From CAWCQC01 sp963819905 (lineage in GTDB: Bacteria > Actinomycetota > Thermoleophilia > Gaiellales > Gaiellaceae), in contig CAWFXP010000010.1 in NCBI GenBank assembly GCA_963819905.1, forward strand, positions 372,001 to 436,000: 64,000 bases of DNA. Reading direction: 5' to 3'. This document shows, piece after piece, positions 25,069-32,918 of this stretch (positions within the stretch are counted from its first letter, which is position 1; each line of letters starts with the position of its first letter). Made by a program: the position numbers and the translations under genes. The notes beneath the pieces are model-generated. The model did no database searches. It was not told the DNA's origin and was given only the letters and a program-made list of their open reading frames with translations.

Positions 25069-26700
25069 TCAAGCAGGCGCGCGGGCCCGCTCGTCGGCTA
25101 CTGCCTCGGCTTCCGCGGCCGCGCCGGCATGGCCTGTCACCTCGATCAGGAAGGGCTCTCGGTCGAGTGCGTAGAGGTCGGTGTCCACGGCAGCGGTGAC
25201 AGTCGCAGTCCGCGGGGCGTTGCGGAGGAGGGCCACCTCGCCAAACCCCTCGCCCCGGCCGAGCCTCGCGACGGGCGCGCCGTCGATCGTGATCTGGACC
25301 TGTCCGCCGGCGATGACGTAGTAGCGGTCGCCCTCGTCGCCCTGCTGGATGATCGTCTTCCCGGCAGGCACGGCGAGCGGGACCAGGTTACGGGCGACGC
25401 CTTCGAGCGCGGGCGGGGTCAGCAGCCCGAAGATCCGCGTTGTCCGCAGAAGCGAGATCTCGACGATCGGGACGGTGGCGGCGGCATCGACCCTCATCAA
25501 TCGACGGTAGAAGAGGAGGACGAACGCCGGCAGAAGGGCTCCCGTGGCCGCGAACGCCAGCTCCGCGCCGCCGAGCGCCACGAGCGGAGGAACCAGGATC
25601 GATCCGATCGCGAGCGCGCACATCGTCAACCCTTCGTGGATCCCGAAGATGCGGGCGAGAACGTCGGGGGGCGAGATGCGCTGGAGCAGCGTACGGCCTG
25701 CGACCTCGAGCAGAGCCTGGCCTGCTCCTGCGGCGACGAGGAGTGCGAAGACGATCCACGCCTTGGACGAGAAGCCGACGAATGCGAACGCCACGCCCCA
25801 GAGCAGCGCGGCGAGGAGGAGAGGGGGCACGAGCCGTCGGCGGCCGACGAGAGCCACGGTTGCGAACGCGCCGGCGATACTGCCCGCGCCGAAAGCGGCC
25901 GTCAGGTAGCCGGCGCCCGCGTTGCCGATGTCGAGGACGTCGATCGCGAGAACAACGGCCAGCACGTCAAAGGCGCCCCAGACCACGTACGCGAGCGACA
26001 AGGCACCGACGAGAACACGGGTCGGCGGGCTCCTCATGATCGCACGAAAACCGGCTGCGAGCTCCTCGCGGGGGCCAACTGCGGCCTCGACGCCGCCGGG
26101 GCGGGCGGGCGTCCTTAGAGCCAGAGGTAGGACAAGAACAGTCGAGATTGCCGTCACCGCCGCGAAGACCGCGAACACCAGTCCGGGCGAGGAGACGGCG
26201 AGTATCGCTCCCGCGATCGCCGGCCCGGCGAGCGCCATGCTCGTTTCGATCCAGCCGGTCACGACGTTCGCCGCGGTCAGCTCCACGGGGCGTCTGGAGA
26301 TCTCGGGTAGCAGCACTGCCTGCGTCGGCCGCGTGATCGTCGTCGCCGCAGCCGCGACGGCGGATAGGGCATAGGCGAGCACCGGCGGGCCGTCGGCGAG
26401 GATCGCGACGGCGGTCACCCCGAGCGTTAGCGCCTGGCCGAGGTAGCCGAGCGCGAGGACGCGGGCCGCAGGGTATCGATCGGCGAGAGCGCCCCCGATC
26501 GGAGCCGCGATCGCCGACGGAACGAGCTGGACGACCGCCACGACGGCGGCTGTCGTCGTCCCGCCACGGTCGAAGGCGTACACCAGCATCGCGACCCAGA
26601 CCGCGAACTCGGCCGCCTGGAACCCGGCGAAGGCGGCCGAGACGGGCCGGAGATCGCCGTTCCTCAGCACCGGCCCGAAGACGGCGAGCGACCTGCGCAT
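25069..26700 (-). CDS. MFS transporter fused to a cyclic-nucleotide-binding domain
   Basis: The 543-aa protein has about 12 transmembrane helices in residues 1-400, with the MFS motif GGALADRYPAARVLALGYLG. A C-terminal cNMP-binding domain spans about 415-525: VPAGKTIIQQGDEGDRYYVI, then GRGEGFGEVALLRNAPRTAT, where GEVALL-x-PRTAT matches the phosphate-binding cassette. The permease could be gated or tethered by cyclic nucleotide. The substrate is unknown. It lies between two tRNA genes and has no operon partner. Confidence 0.85.
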   Translation of the reverse strand: MRRSLAVFGPVLRNGDLRPVSAAFAGFQAAEFAVWVAMLVYAFDRGGTTTAAVVAVVQLVPSAIAAPIGGALADRYPAARVLALGYLGQALTLGVTAVAILADGPPVLAYALSAVAAAATTITRPTQAVLLPEISRRPVELTAANVVTGWIETSMALAGPAIAGAILAVSSPGLVFAVFAAVTAISTVLVLPLALRTPARPGGVEAAVGPREELAAGFRAIMRSPPTRVLVGALSLAYVVWGAFDVLAVVLAIDVLDIGNAGAGYLTAAFGAGSIAGAFATVALVGRRRLVPPLLLAALLWGVAFAFVGFSSKAWIVFALLVAAGAGQALLEVAGRTLLQRISPPDVLARIFGIHEGLTMCALAIGSILVPPLVALGGAELAFAATGALLPAFVLLFYRRLMRVDAAATVPIVEISLLRTTRIFGLLTPPALEGVARNLVPLAVPAGKTIIQQGDEGDRYYVIAGGQVQITIDGAPVARLGRGEGFGEVALLRNAPRTATVTAAVDTDLYALDREPFLIEVTGHAGAAAEAEAVADERARAPA

Positions 26701-26759
26701 GCCGCGAGCCTACTCGGGGCCGTGAGCGATTCGGGTCTGCGCTACGGTAGGTCCGTCCC

Positions 26760-26833
26760 GCCCCCATCGTCTAGTGGCCTAGGACACCGGCCTTTCAAGC
26801 CGGAGATCGCGGGTTCGAATCCCGCTGGGGGTA
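26760..26833 (+). tRNA. tRNA-Glu (anticodon TTC)
   Basis: The gene shows an acceptor stem starting GCCCCCA, a D-arm CGTCTAGTGGCCTAGGACA, an anticodon loop CTTTCAA flanked by CCGGC/GCCGG and a T-arm with GGTTCGAATCCC. The discriminator is A and CCA is not encoded. A terminator hairpin follows after 7 bases. Confidence 0.93.
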
Positions 26834-26840
26834 CTCACGA

Positions 26841-26864
26841 AGGGCCTGGAAGCAGGCCCTTTTT
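26841..26864 (+). terminator. Terminator after tRNA-Glu
   Basis: AGGGCCT and AGGCCCT form a stem with a 6-base loop, followed by a T-run and CG. It is an intrinsic terminator for the tRNA. Confidence 0.85.
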
Positions 26865-26906
26865 CGTGCCCGCGTGTTTACCGTTCTGGCTGCGAAAGGG
26901 GCGTTA

Positions 26907-26928
26907 TGGAAACGGGATGGAAACGGGA
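26907..26928 (+). repeat. 11-bp tandem repeats downstream of tRNA-Glu
   Basis: TGGAAACGGGA occurs twice in tandem, 73 bases after the tRNA 3' end and beyond the terminator. The related pair near tRNA-Val has the same period, orientation and spacing. Confidence 0.5.
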
Positions 26929-26964
26929 GCACGTCCGGCCGCTGGCCGACCTACTCTGACCGCC

Positions 26965-27420
26965 ATGACGGGGACGAACGGCAGCGGCAAACGGGGCGTC
27001 AAGCATCACCCGCCGAAGCCGGTGATCCGCCCGGGCCTGGTCGGCAACACGAGCCGTCTCACGCACGGCCTGTACAGCCGCAGGCGCCTGCCCCTGTCGA
27101 AGCCCGAGCAGGAGGAGATCGAGGCCCTGCTGGAGATGCCGCACGTGATCCCGCCGGACTGCCTGGCCGCGGAGGAGATCGTCCGGCTGCGAAGCCTGAT
27201 CAAGCGGATCGACCGGGCGCTGACGGACGGCCGGGTGGAGACGTCCGCGGGCGAGGCGCGCAAACTGATCGACTTCCGGCGCAAGCTGTCGGGCGAGCTT
27301 CGCACCTGGCTGCAGGACTTCGGCATGACCCCCAAGTCGCGCGCGGACTTCGCGCAGGCGATGGCGGGGGCGGGCCTGGCGGATCAGCTGCGCCGGATCA
27401 GGGAGGAGCAGGGCGCGTGA
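26965..27420 (+). CDS. Phage small-terminase-like protein
   Basis: The 151-aa basic protein starts at ATG 26965. GNTSRLTHGLYSRRRLPLS near residue 27, a helical middle (EEIVRLRSLIKRIDRAL) and a C-terminal FGMTPKSRADFAQAM resemble P27-type small terminase subunits or related DNA-binding proteins of integrated elements. Small terminases recognise packaging sites. No large terminase, portal or integrase is nearby. It begins 131 bases after tRNA-Glu, and its stop overlaps the next gene start (GTGA). Confidence 0.5.
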   Translation: MTGTNGSGKRGVKHHPPKPVIRPGLVGNTSRLTHGLYSRRRLPLSKPEQEEIEALLEMPHVIPPDCLAAEEIVRLRSLIKRIDRALTDGRVETSAGEARKLIDFRRKLSGELRTWLQDFGMTPKSRADFAQAMAGAGLADQLRRIREEQGA

Positions 27421-27992
27421 CCAGCGACCTGCGCCCCGTCCTGGAAGCGGTGATCTTCGCCGAAGACGTCACGCCCGGGGAGAGGCTGAAGGCGATCGAG
27501 CAGCTGCGCCAGCTGGACGGCGAGCACATCTGTCCGCGGTGCGCCGTGTTCGACCCGCCGCCCGACCCGGACGGCTTCTGGGAGCACACGGACGACTTGC
27601 TGTCGTCGCTGGTGCCGTTCCTTGACGCGCGCGGCCAGGCCCGGATGCCGCTGACCTCCCGGCGCATGTTGGAGATCGTCGAGCGGGAGACCGACGTGCG
27701 GGCCAGGGTGATCAGCGACGCGTCCCGGATCGAGGCGGAGATCGAACGGCGGGCCGAGGACAAGGCGAGGGAGTTGTACGAGGCCCGGTCGTTCCAGCTC
27801 GTCTCTTCGTCCGAGAGCTCCGAGAGCATCGAGCAGTCGGATAGTCCGCCCGGGCCGCAGCTGGTAGCGACGACGGAAGAGGCTTGCCCGGAGACGGTTT
27901 CGCGGCCGGACACGACGTTGGGCTGGCCGTCCCGGGAGCGGTCGGGCATTCGGCGGCTGCGGTCGGCGCCTACGACTACCCGGGTCTCGTAA
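27417..27992 (+). CDS. Hypothetical protein next to terminase-like gene, 191 aa
   Basis: From GTG 27417 (GGGAGGAG upstream) the protein begins VTSDLRPVLEAVIFAEDVTP. It has a CPRC motif (HICPRCAVFDPPP), a charged helical stretch rich in Arg/Glu (EAEIERRAEDKARELYEARS) and a low-complexity Ser/Pro tail. I do not recognise a family. The 4-base overlap with the terminase-like gene indicates one translational unit, so it probably belongs to the same mobile element. Confidence 0.55.
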   Translation: MTSDLRPVLEAVIFAEDVTPGERLKAIEQLRQLDGEHICPRCAVFDPPPDPDGFWEHTDDLLSSLVPFLDARGQARMPLTSRRMLEIVERETDVRARVISDASRIEAEIERRAEDKARELYEARSFQLVSSSESSESIEQSDSPPGPQLVATTEEACPETVSRPDTTLGWPSRERSGIRRLRSAPTTTRVS

Positions 27993-28061
27993 CGTTCTTG
28001 GGACGTTTCGTGCGGATACTTGCTAGGGATGCGTGAGGCGTGTGACCCCCGGAGGCAACGG

Positions 28062-29339
28062 TTGAGCGCCCGCGGAACTGCCCGCCTCGCCTGGTCGGTT
28101 TGCGCCCTTTCGCTCGCGTTGACGATTGGTGCGGCCGTTTTCTTGGTTCTGGGCCGTTCGACTTCGAGCGGTGGTGCGACTCTTGGGTCTCGTGTCTCGG
28201 ATGCGAGTTTCGGGGTGGCACTGTTCGCATTTCCGATCGTCGGTGCGCTTGTGGCCTCGCGCCGCCCCGAGAACCGAATCGGTTGGCTCTTGGTCGGGAC
28301 AGGGCTGGCGTTGGCGGTCGTGGCCTTCGCTTCCGGCTATGCGGAGTACGCCCTGTTCACCGAGCCCGGGAGCCTGCCGGCCGGGAAAGAGGTGGCCTGG
28401 GTGCAGTCGTGGCTGTTCGCGATCCCTCTGTTCGGGCTTGTCACGTTTCTCCTCTTGCTGTTTCCGAGCGGTCGGCTGTTGTCGCGGCGCTGGCGGCCGG
28501 CCGCGTGGCTCGCCTGCGGCGCGATCCTGCTGGCTGTCATCAGCGAGATGATCAGACCAGGCCCGCTTCAAGAGTTCGACACGGTCGAGAATCCGTTTGG
28601 AATCGAGGACGCGAGATCGATCCTCGAAGCGTCGTCAACCGTTTCGTTCTTCCTTGTGTTTCTCACCATTATCGTGGCCGCCGTTTCGCTCCTGAGGCGC
28701 TTCCGTCGTTCGCGTGATGTGGAGCGCGAGCAGATCAAGTGGGTGGTAGCTGCTTGCGGGCTTCTAGCCGCCGCCTTCCTCAGTGGTCCGATCCTATTCT
28801 GGTGGATTCCGCCAGTCGGCGATGCCTGGGAAGCTCTGATCGTCATTGCAATCGCAACGATCCCGATCGCAGTCGGCTTCTCGATCCTGCGCCACCGCCT
28901 CTACGACATCGATCGCATCATCAATCGGACAGTTGTCTACCTCGCACTCACTGCTCTGCTCGCAGGACTGTACTTCGGGATCGTCATCGGCCTCCAGGCG
29001 GCCTTCAGCAGCCTGACCCGCGGAAACGACCTCGCAATCGCCGGCTCCACCCTCGCCGTGGCCGCCCTCTTCCGCCCGGCCCGACGACGAATCCAGGAAC
29101 TCGTCGACCGCCGCTTCTACCGGCAAGGCTACGACGCCGAACAGACCCTCAACGCATTCAGCCAGCGCCTCCGCGACGAGGTCGACCTCAACCAACTCGG
29201 GGCCGACCTCGGCACCATCATCCACGAGACGATGCAACCGACCCACATCTCCCTTTGGCTGCGACCCCGAGCCCAACTTCGGGACGACCGAGTAGGGTCT
29301 CGAGACCAGATCGTGGGACCGGCGCGGACCTCCAGCTGA
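28062..29339 (+). CDS. Membrane protein resembling sensor-kinase N-terminal regions
   Basis: A TTG at 28062 has GGAGG six bases upstream, whereas ATG 28029 lacks a good site. About eight hydrophobic segments are visible, for example ALTIGAAVFLVLG, LFGLVTFLLLLFPSGRLLSR and AIATIPIAVGFSILRHRLYD. IIHETMQPTHISLWLRPRAQ near the end is typical of actinobacterial membrane sensor proteins that elsewhere continue into GAF or histidine kinase domains. No kinase follows here. Function unknown; it might be a truncated sensor or a stand-alone family member. Confidence 0.65.
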   Translation: MSARGTARLAWSVCALSLALTIGAAVFLVLGRSTSSGGATLGSRVSDASFGVALFAFPIVGALVASRRPENRIGWLLVGTGLALAVVAFASGYAEYALFTEPGSLPAGKEVAWVQSWLFAIPLFGLVTFLLLLFPSGRLLSRRWRPAAWLACGAILLAVISEMIRPGPLQEFDTVENPFGIEDARSILEASSTVSFFLVFLTIIVAAVSLLRRFRRSRDVEREQIKWVVAACGLLAAAFLSGPILFWWIPPVGDAWEALIVIAIATIPIAVGFSILRHRLYDIDRIINRTVVYLALTALLAGLYFGIVIGLQAAFSSLTRGNDLAIAGSTLAVAALFRPARRRIQELVDRRFYRQGYDAEQTLNAFSQRLRDEVDLNQLGADLGTIIHETMQPTHISLWLRPRAQLRDDRVGSRDQIVGPARTSS

Positions 29340-29437
29340 CTGGCCGCTTCGGACAGGGATGAGGCCGCGTCGGGTCGCCTGGCCGGCCATTCGGCTGTGG
29401 AGAGGTCGGCACGAACTTGTTGCGGATCGCCCCTTGA

Positions 29438-30085
29438 CTAGAGGGCGAGGGCAAGCTCTTCGAGCTCGAGCCTCGTTACCGGGTCTTCCTCCCAGAGCAT
29501 CCGTACGCCGGTCGGCGCCAGGCGACCGTTGAGGTCGGCGAAGCCGTCGAGCTCCATCGCCCAGGCGCGGACGAAGCCGGCCCGGAGCTCGTAGCGCTTC
29601 GTCTCGAAGCGGGAGAGCAGACCGGTCGCGGGGTCGAAGCGGAGCGTCGCTTCCCAGGTCTCGGCTCCGTAGGGGAACAACATGCGAGCCGTGCCGTCGT
29701 CGACCCGCTCCCAGGACACCCCGGTCACGCGGGCCGACTCGGCCGGTGCGAGCGCCAGCGACCAGGCCCAGAGAAGCGCGTACTCGGCGCGGTCGACCGA
29801 CTCGCCCTCGAGGCTCCGCCCGCCGGCGGCAAGCCGCCCGCGGCCAGCTCGGTACTCCTCGACCGCTCTCCTGCGGATCCCCACGACGCGTGCGGTTGCC
29901 TGCCAGACGAACGAACGGCCGGGGCGCAGGCGGGCCTCGAAGCGAAGCGGGAGCCACAGGCCGGCACGTCCGACGAGCGCCTGGTGGATCGCTCCACTGC
30001 CCGAGAACGCGAGCTCGGTCGCGGCGGGTCGAGAGCCGAGCGCTGCGAGGTACCGGGCGACCGGCTCCGGGAGCCCGGCGATCAC
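29438..30085 (-). CDS. DUF6544-like protein
   Basis: The 215-aa protein begins MIAGLPEPVARYLAALGSRP. The following strands (GLWLPLRFEARLRPGRSFVW, ATLRFDPATGLLSRFETKRY) resemble DUF6544. No signal peptide or transmembrane helix is seen. The start overlaps the stop of the GerMN lipoprotein gene (ATGA), so the two are coupled. No function is established. Confidence 0.65.
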   Translation of the reverse strand: MIAGLPEPVARYLAALGSRPAATELAFSGSGAIHQALVGRAGLWLPLRFEARLRPGRSFVWQATARVVGIRRRAVEEYRAGRGRLAAGGRSLEGESVDRAEYALLWAWSLALAPAESARVTGVSWERVDDGTARMLFPYGAETWEATLRFDPATGLLSRFETKRYELRAGFVRAWAMELDGFADLNGRLAPTGVRMLWEEDPVTRLELEELALAL

Positions 30086-30993
30086 TCCGCGAAAGTGAGC
30101 GGGATCTCGACGACGTGAATGCGGGAGCCGTCCTCGGCGGACGACTCGAAGACAACGAGCGTCCCCTCGGACACGCCGCCAGCCTCGAACGGAACCGACA
30201 CCTCGAACGTTCCGCGACAGCCGGTGCCGCAGGTCGCGGTCGTGAAGCCGCTCGTGATCTCGGCGCCGGTTGCATCCTCGAGCGAATAGGAGACGGTCGC
30301 CTCGAACACGTTCGCGGTTCCGGCGATGGTCAGTGGGCTCGAGACCGTGGCGAACGGCGTCGGCGTCTCGACGAGGATCGGCGGCGTCACGTCTTCGTAG
30401 TCCTCACGCGTCTGGGGGCCGTCGAGGACGATCCCCTCGCTCGAGAACGTCGTGACGGGCTCCCCGTCGAGCTGGAACTCGACGCTCTGCACAGTCGGGA
30501 ACTGGGTCAGCGTGTAGACGACCTGAGCGAGCCGGGCGAACATCGTCGCCGAGCCCCCGCCTTCCGCGAAGGTGCTCGACAGGTTGACGGTGGCGACGCC
30601 GTCCGCCACCGAGAGGTCGAGCAGCTCGGTGCCGTCCGGGATCTGGGTCGAGAAGCCGATCTCCTGCTCCTGCCCGGTCGGGCCACCGAGGAGCTCCTCC
30701 ATGGCCACCCGGCCGACTGCCTCGGTCTGGGGCACGAGGCGACTGACGACGCCGATCGTGTCGTCTCGCGTCAGGTAGACGCGCAGGTTCAGCGTCTCGT
30801 CGATGGTGATCGTCTCATCGGGCTCGGTCGGCGTCTCGCCGGTCGTCGCAGGCGCCTCCGTCTCCGTCGCGGGCGGCGGCTCGGTCGCCGGGGTCTGCGT
30901 CGTCCCGGCGCCCTCGTCGCCGCCGCCGCACGCGGCCGCCAGCCCGAGGACGGCCAGCGCGAGGAGGAGGGGGAGCGCGATTCGGCGCATCAC
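30082..30993 (-). CDS. GerMN/Gmad2 lipoprotein
   Basis: The 303-aa protein starts with a lipoprotein signal, RRIALPLLLALAVLGLAAAC, with the lipidated Cys at position 22. A Thr/Pro/Glu-rich linker follows to about residue 60, then a GerMN domain (LNLRVYLTRDDTIGVVSRLV and AVGRVAMEELLGGPT, about 65-195). A C-terminal Gmad2 Ig-like domain contains a CGTGC pair. GerMN proteins are exported envelope proteins linked to sporulation or cell-wall assembly, but the role here is unknown. It lies downstream of pntB and overlaps the DUF6544 gene. Confidence 0.85.
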   Translation of the reverse strand: MMRRIALPLLLALAVLGLAAACGGGDEGAGTTQTPATEPPPATETEAPATTGETPTEPDETITIDETLNLRVYLTRDDTIGVVSRLVPQTEAVGRVAMEELLGGPTGQEQEIGFSTQIPDGTELLDLSVADGVATVNLSSTFAEGGGSATMFARLAQVVYTLTQFPTVQSVEFQLDGEPVTTFSSEGIVLDGPQTREDYEDVTPPILVETPTPFATVSSPLTIAGTANVFEATVSYSLEDATGAEITSGFTTATCGTGCRGTFEVSVPFEAGGVSEGTLVVFESSAEDGSRIHVVEIPLTFAE

Positions 30994-31028
30994 TCCCTTA
31001 GACGATCAGAACGGGCGGATGTTCCGGG

Positions 31029-32441
31029 TCAGGCGACCTGTTTCGCCGAGGCGACGAGCTGCTCGAGCGAGGCCTTCGCGTCCCCGAAGAGCATCGCCGT
31101 TCGCGGATTGAAGTAGAGCTCGTTGTCGACCCCGGCGAAGCCGGCCGCCATGCTGCGCTTGAGGACGACGACGTGGTCGGCGCGATCCACGTCGAGGATC
31201 GGCATGCCGAAGAGCGGGCTCGTCGTGTCGGTTCGCGCGGCCGGGTTCGTGACGTCGTTCGCGCCGATGACGAGCGCGACGTCCGTGCGCGGGAACTCCG
31301 GGTTGGCCTCGTCCATGTCCAGGAGCTGGGGGTACGGGACGTCGGCCTCGGCGAGCAGGACGTTCATGTGCCCCGGCATGCGGCCGGCCACCGGGTGAAT
31401 CGCGTACTTCACGGCGACGCCCTTGCCCTCGAGGACATCCGCGAGCTCGCGGACGGCATGCTGTGCCTGGGCGACCGCGAGCCCGTAGCCGGGAACGATC
31501 ATCACCTGCCGCGCGTAGGCCAGCATGACGGCGAGGTCGTCGGGTGTCGTCTCGCGAACGGTCTGCCCGTCCGTGCCTGCGACCGGGGCCGCTCCGCCGC
31601 TCGGCGCGGCGCCGAAGGCGCTGAAGAGGACGTTCGCGAGCGAGCGGTTCATCGCGCGCCCCATCATGATCGTGAGCAGCGTTCCCGACGCGCCGACGAG
31701 CGTGCCCCCGATGATGAGCGCGTTGTTCTGGAGGCTGAAGCCGGTCGCGGCGGCCGCGAGCCCCGTGAACGCGTTCAGGAACGAGATCACGACCGGCATG
31801 TCGGCGCCGCCGATCGGCAGGACGAGCAGCGTGCCGAAGACGAGCGCGGCCACCAGCAGAAGCACCATCCAGATCCCGCTCTCGGTCGCGCCCGCGAGGA
31901 CGGCGAAGAGAACCGCGGCGGCGAACAGCGCTGCGTTGACGGCCTGCTGGGCCGGGAACGTGAGCGGCCGACCGGGAAGGAGCTCCTGGAGCTTCGCGAA
32001 GGCGACGATCGAGCCGGAGAAGCTGATCGAGCCGATGAGCGCCGAGAAGAGGAGCGCGCCGAGGGTGTCACCTGCGATCGCCCCGGAGTCAGGCGCGAGC
32101 CGGTGGAACTCCGCTGCCGAGATCAGGGCCGCAGCCCCGCCGCCGACGCCGTTGAACAGCGCCACCATCTGCGGCATCGCCGTCATCTTCACCTGGCGGG
32201 CGGAGACGACGCCGATGACGGTTCCCACCGCGATCCCGCCGAGGATGAGCCCGTAGGAGTCGACTGCCGGCGAGGCAAACGTGAACGCGACCGCGACCAG
32301 CATCCCGGCCGCGGCGATCAGGTTGCCCGAGCGGGCCGTCGTCGGCGAGGACAGGCGCTTGATGCCGACGATGAAGCCGATCGCGGCGACGACGTACATG
32401 AGGTTGACGACGTTCTGCGAGAGCGCGAGCGGGACGGTCAT
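31029..32441 (-). CDS. pntB: NAD(P) transhydrogenase beta subunit
   Basis: The 470-aa protein has about nine transmembrane helices (domain II) followed by the NADP-binding domain III. Domain III includes VMIVPGYGLAVAQAQHAVRE, KYAIHPVAGRMPGHMNVLLA and DVALVIGANDVTNPAAR. Together with PntAA and PntAB it couples hydride transfer from NADH to NADP+ with proton entry and so supplies NADPH. The start overlaps the pntAB stop (ATGA). The subunit order AA-AB-B is the usual actinobacterial three-gene form. Confidence 0.93.
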   Translation of the reverse strand: MTVPLALSQNVVNLMYVVAAIGFIVGIKRLSSPTTARSGNLIAAAGMLVAVAFTFASPAVDSYGLILGGIAVGTVIGVVSARQVKMTAMPQMVALFNGVGGGAAALISAAEFHRLAPDSGAIAGDTLGALLFSALIGSISFSGSIVAFAKLQELLPGRPLTFPAQQAVNAALFAAAVLFAVLAGATESGIWMVLLLVAALVFGTLLVLPIGGADMPVVISFLNAFTGLAAAATGFSLQNNALIIGGTLVGASGTLLTIMMGRAMNRSLANVLFSAFGAAPSGGAAPVAGTDGQTVRETTPDDLAVMLAYARQVMIVPGYGLAVAQAQHAVRELADVLEGKGVAVKYAIHPVAGRMPGHMNVLLAEADVPYPQLLDMDEANPEFPRTDVALVIGANDVTNPAARTDTTSPLFGMPILDVDRADHVVVLKRSMAAGFAGVDNELYFNPRTAMLFGDAKASLEQLVASAKQVA

Positions 32442-32746
32442 TCCTTCCGTTGCGTCTCCTCCCGCGGCTTTCGCTTGAACATGTCGAGCATGCGGTCGGT
32501 GACGAGGAAGCCGCCGACGATGTTCACCGTCCCGAAGACGACGGCGACGAAGGCGAGCGTCTGCTCGAGACCCGAGTCGGCCGAGCCGAGGATGATCATC
32601 CCGCCGATTAGGACGACGCCGTGGATCGCGTTGGTACCGGACATGAGCGGCGTGTGCAGCAGCGTCGGCACGCGCGAGATCAGCTCGATGCCGAGGAACA
32701 CGGAGAGCGCGAATACCGTGATCGAGGCGATCAACGTCGCGCTCAT
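32438..32746 (-). CDS. pntAB: NAD(P) transhydrogenase alpha-2 subunit (membrane)
   Basis: The 102-aa protein starts at ATG 32746 (MSATLIASITVFALSVFLGI). It has about three transmembrane segments with the conserved TPLMSGTNAIHGVVLIGGMI. It contributes the alpha-side helices of domain II. Its ATG lies in the ATGA at the 3' end of the intercistronic repeat element, whose GAGGG is the likely ribosome site. The stop overlaps the pntB start. Confidence 0.92.
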   Translation of the reverse strand: MSATLIASITVFALSVFLGIELISRVPTLLHTPLMSGTNAIHGVVLIGGMIILGSADSGLEQTLAFVAVVFGTVNIVGGFLVTDRMLDMFKRKPREETQRKE

Positions 32747-32918
32747 GCCGATCCCTCGCCGGCGGCGGCTCCCGCCCGGCGAAGCCGGGCTCCGCCGCCG
32801 CCTGCCCCCGCTCTCGGCACCCGGCCTTCCGGGCCCGTACTCCCGTACTGTGCCCTCCGGCCCGCCACCGAGAGCGGTGCCCGAGGAACCGGCATGGGCT
32901 GGCAAAGGCACACGGTGC
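32743..32918 (-). repeat. Intercistronic element, copy 1 (pntAA/pntAB)
   Basis: On the minus strand this contains a 50-codon frame (ATG at 32895, TGA overlapping the pntAB ATG) that is in frame with pntAA. A strong nested hairpin is present (CCCGGC-TTC-GCCGGG inside GGCGGCGG/CCGCCGCC). A longer-range stem CCGCTCTCGG/CCGAGAGCGG encloses GGGCACAGTACGGGAGTACG. The second copy at 59700-59878 has the same length and orientation. It is either a structured repeat family or a small coupled ORF. Confidence 0.7.
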
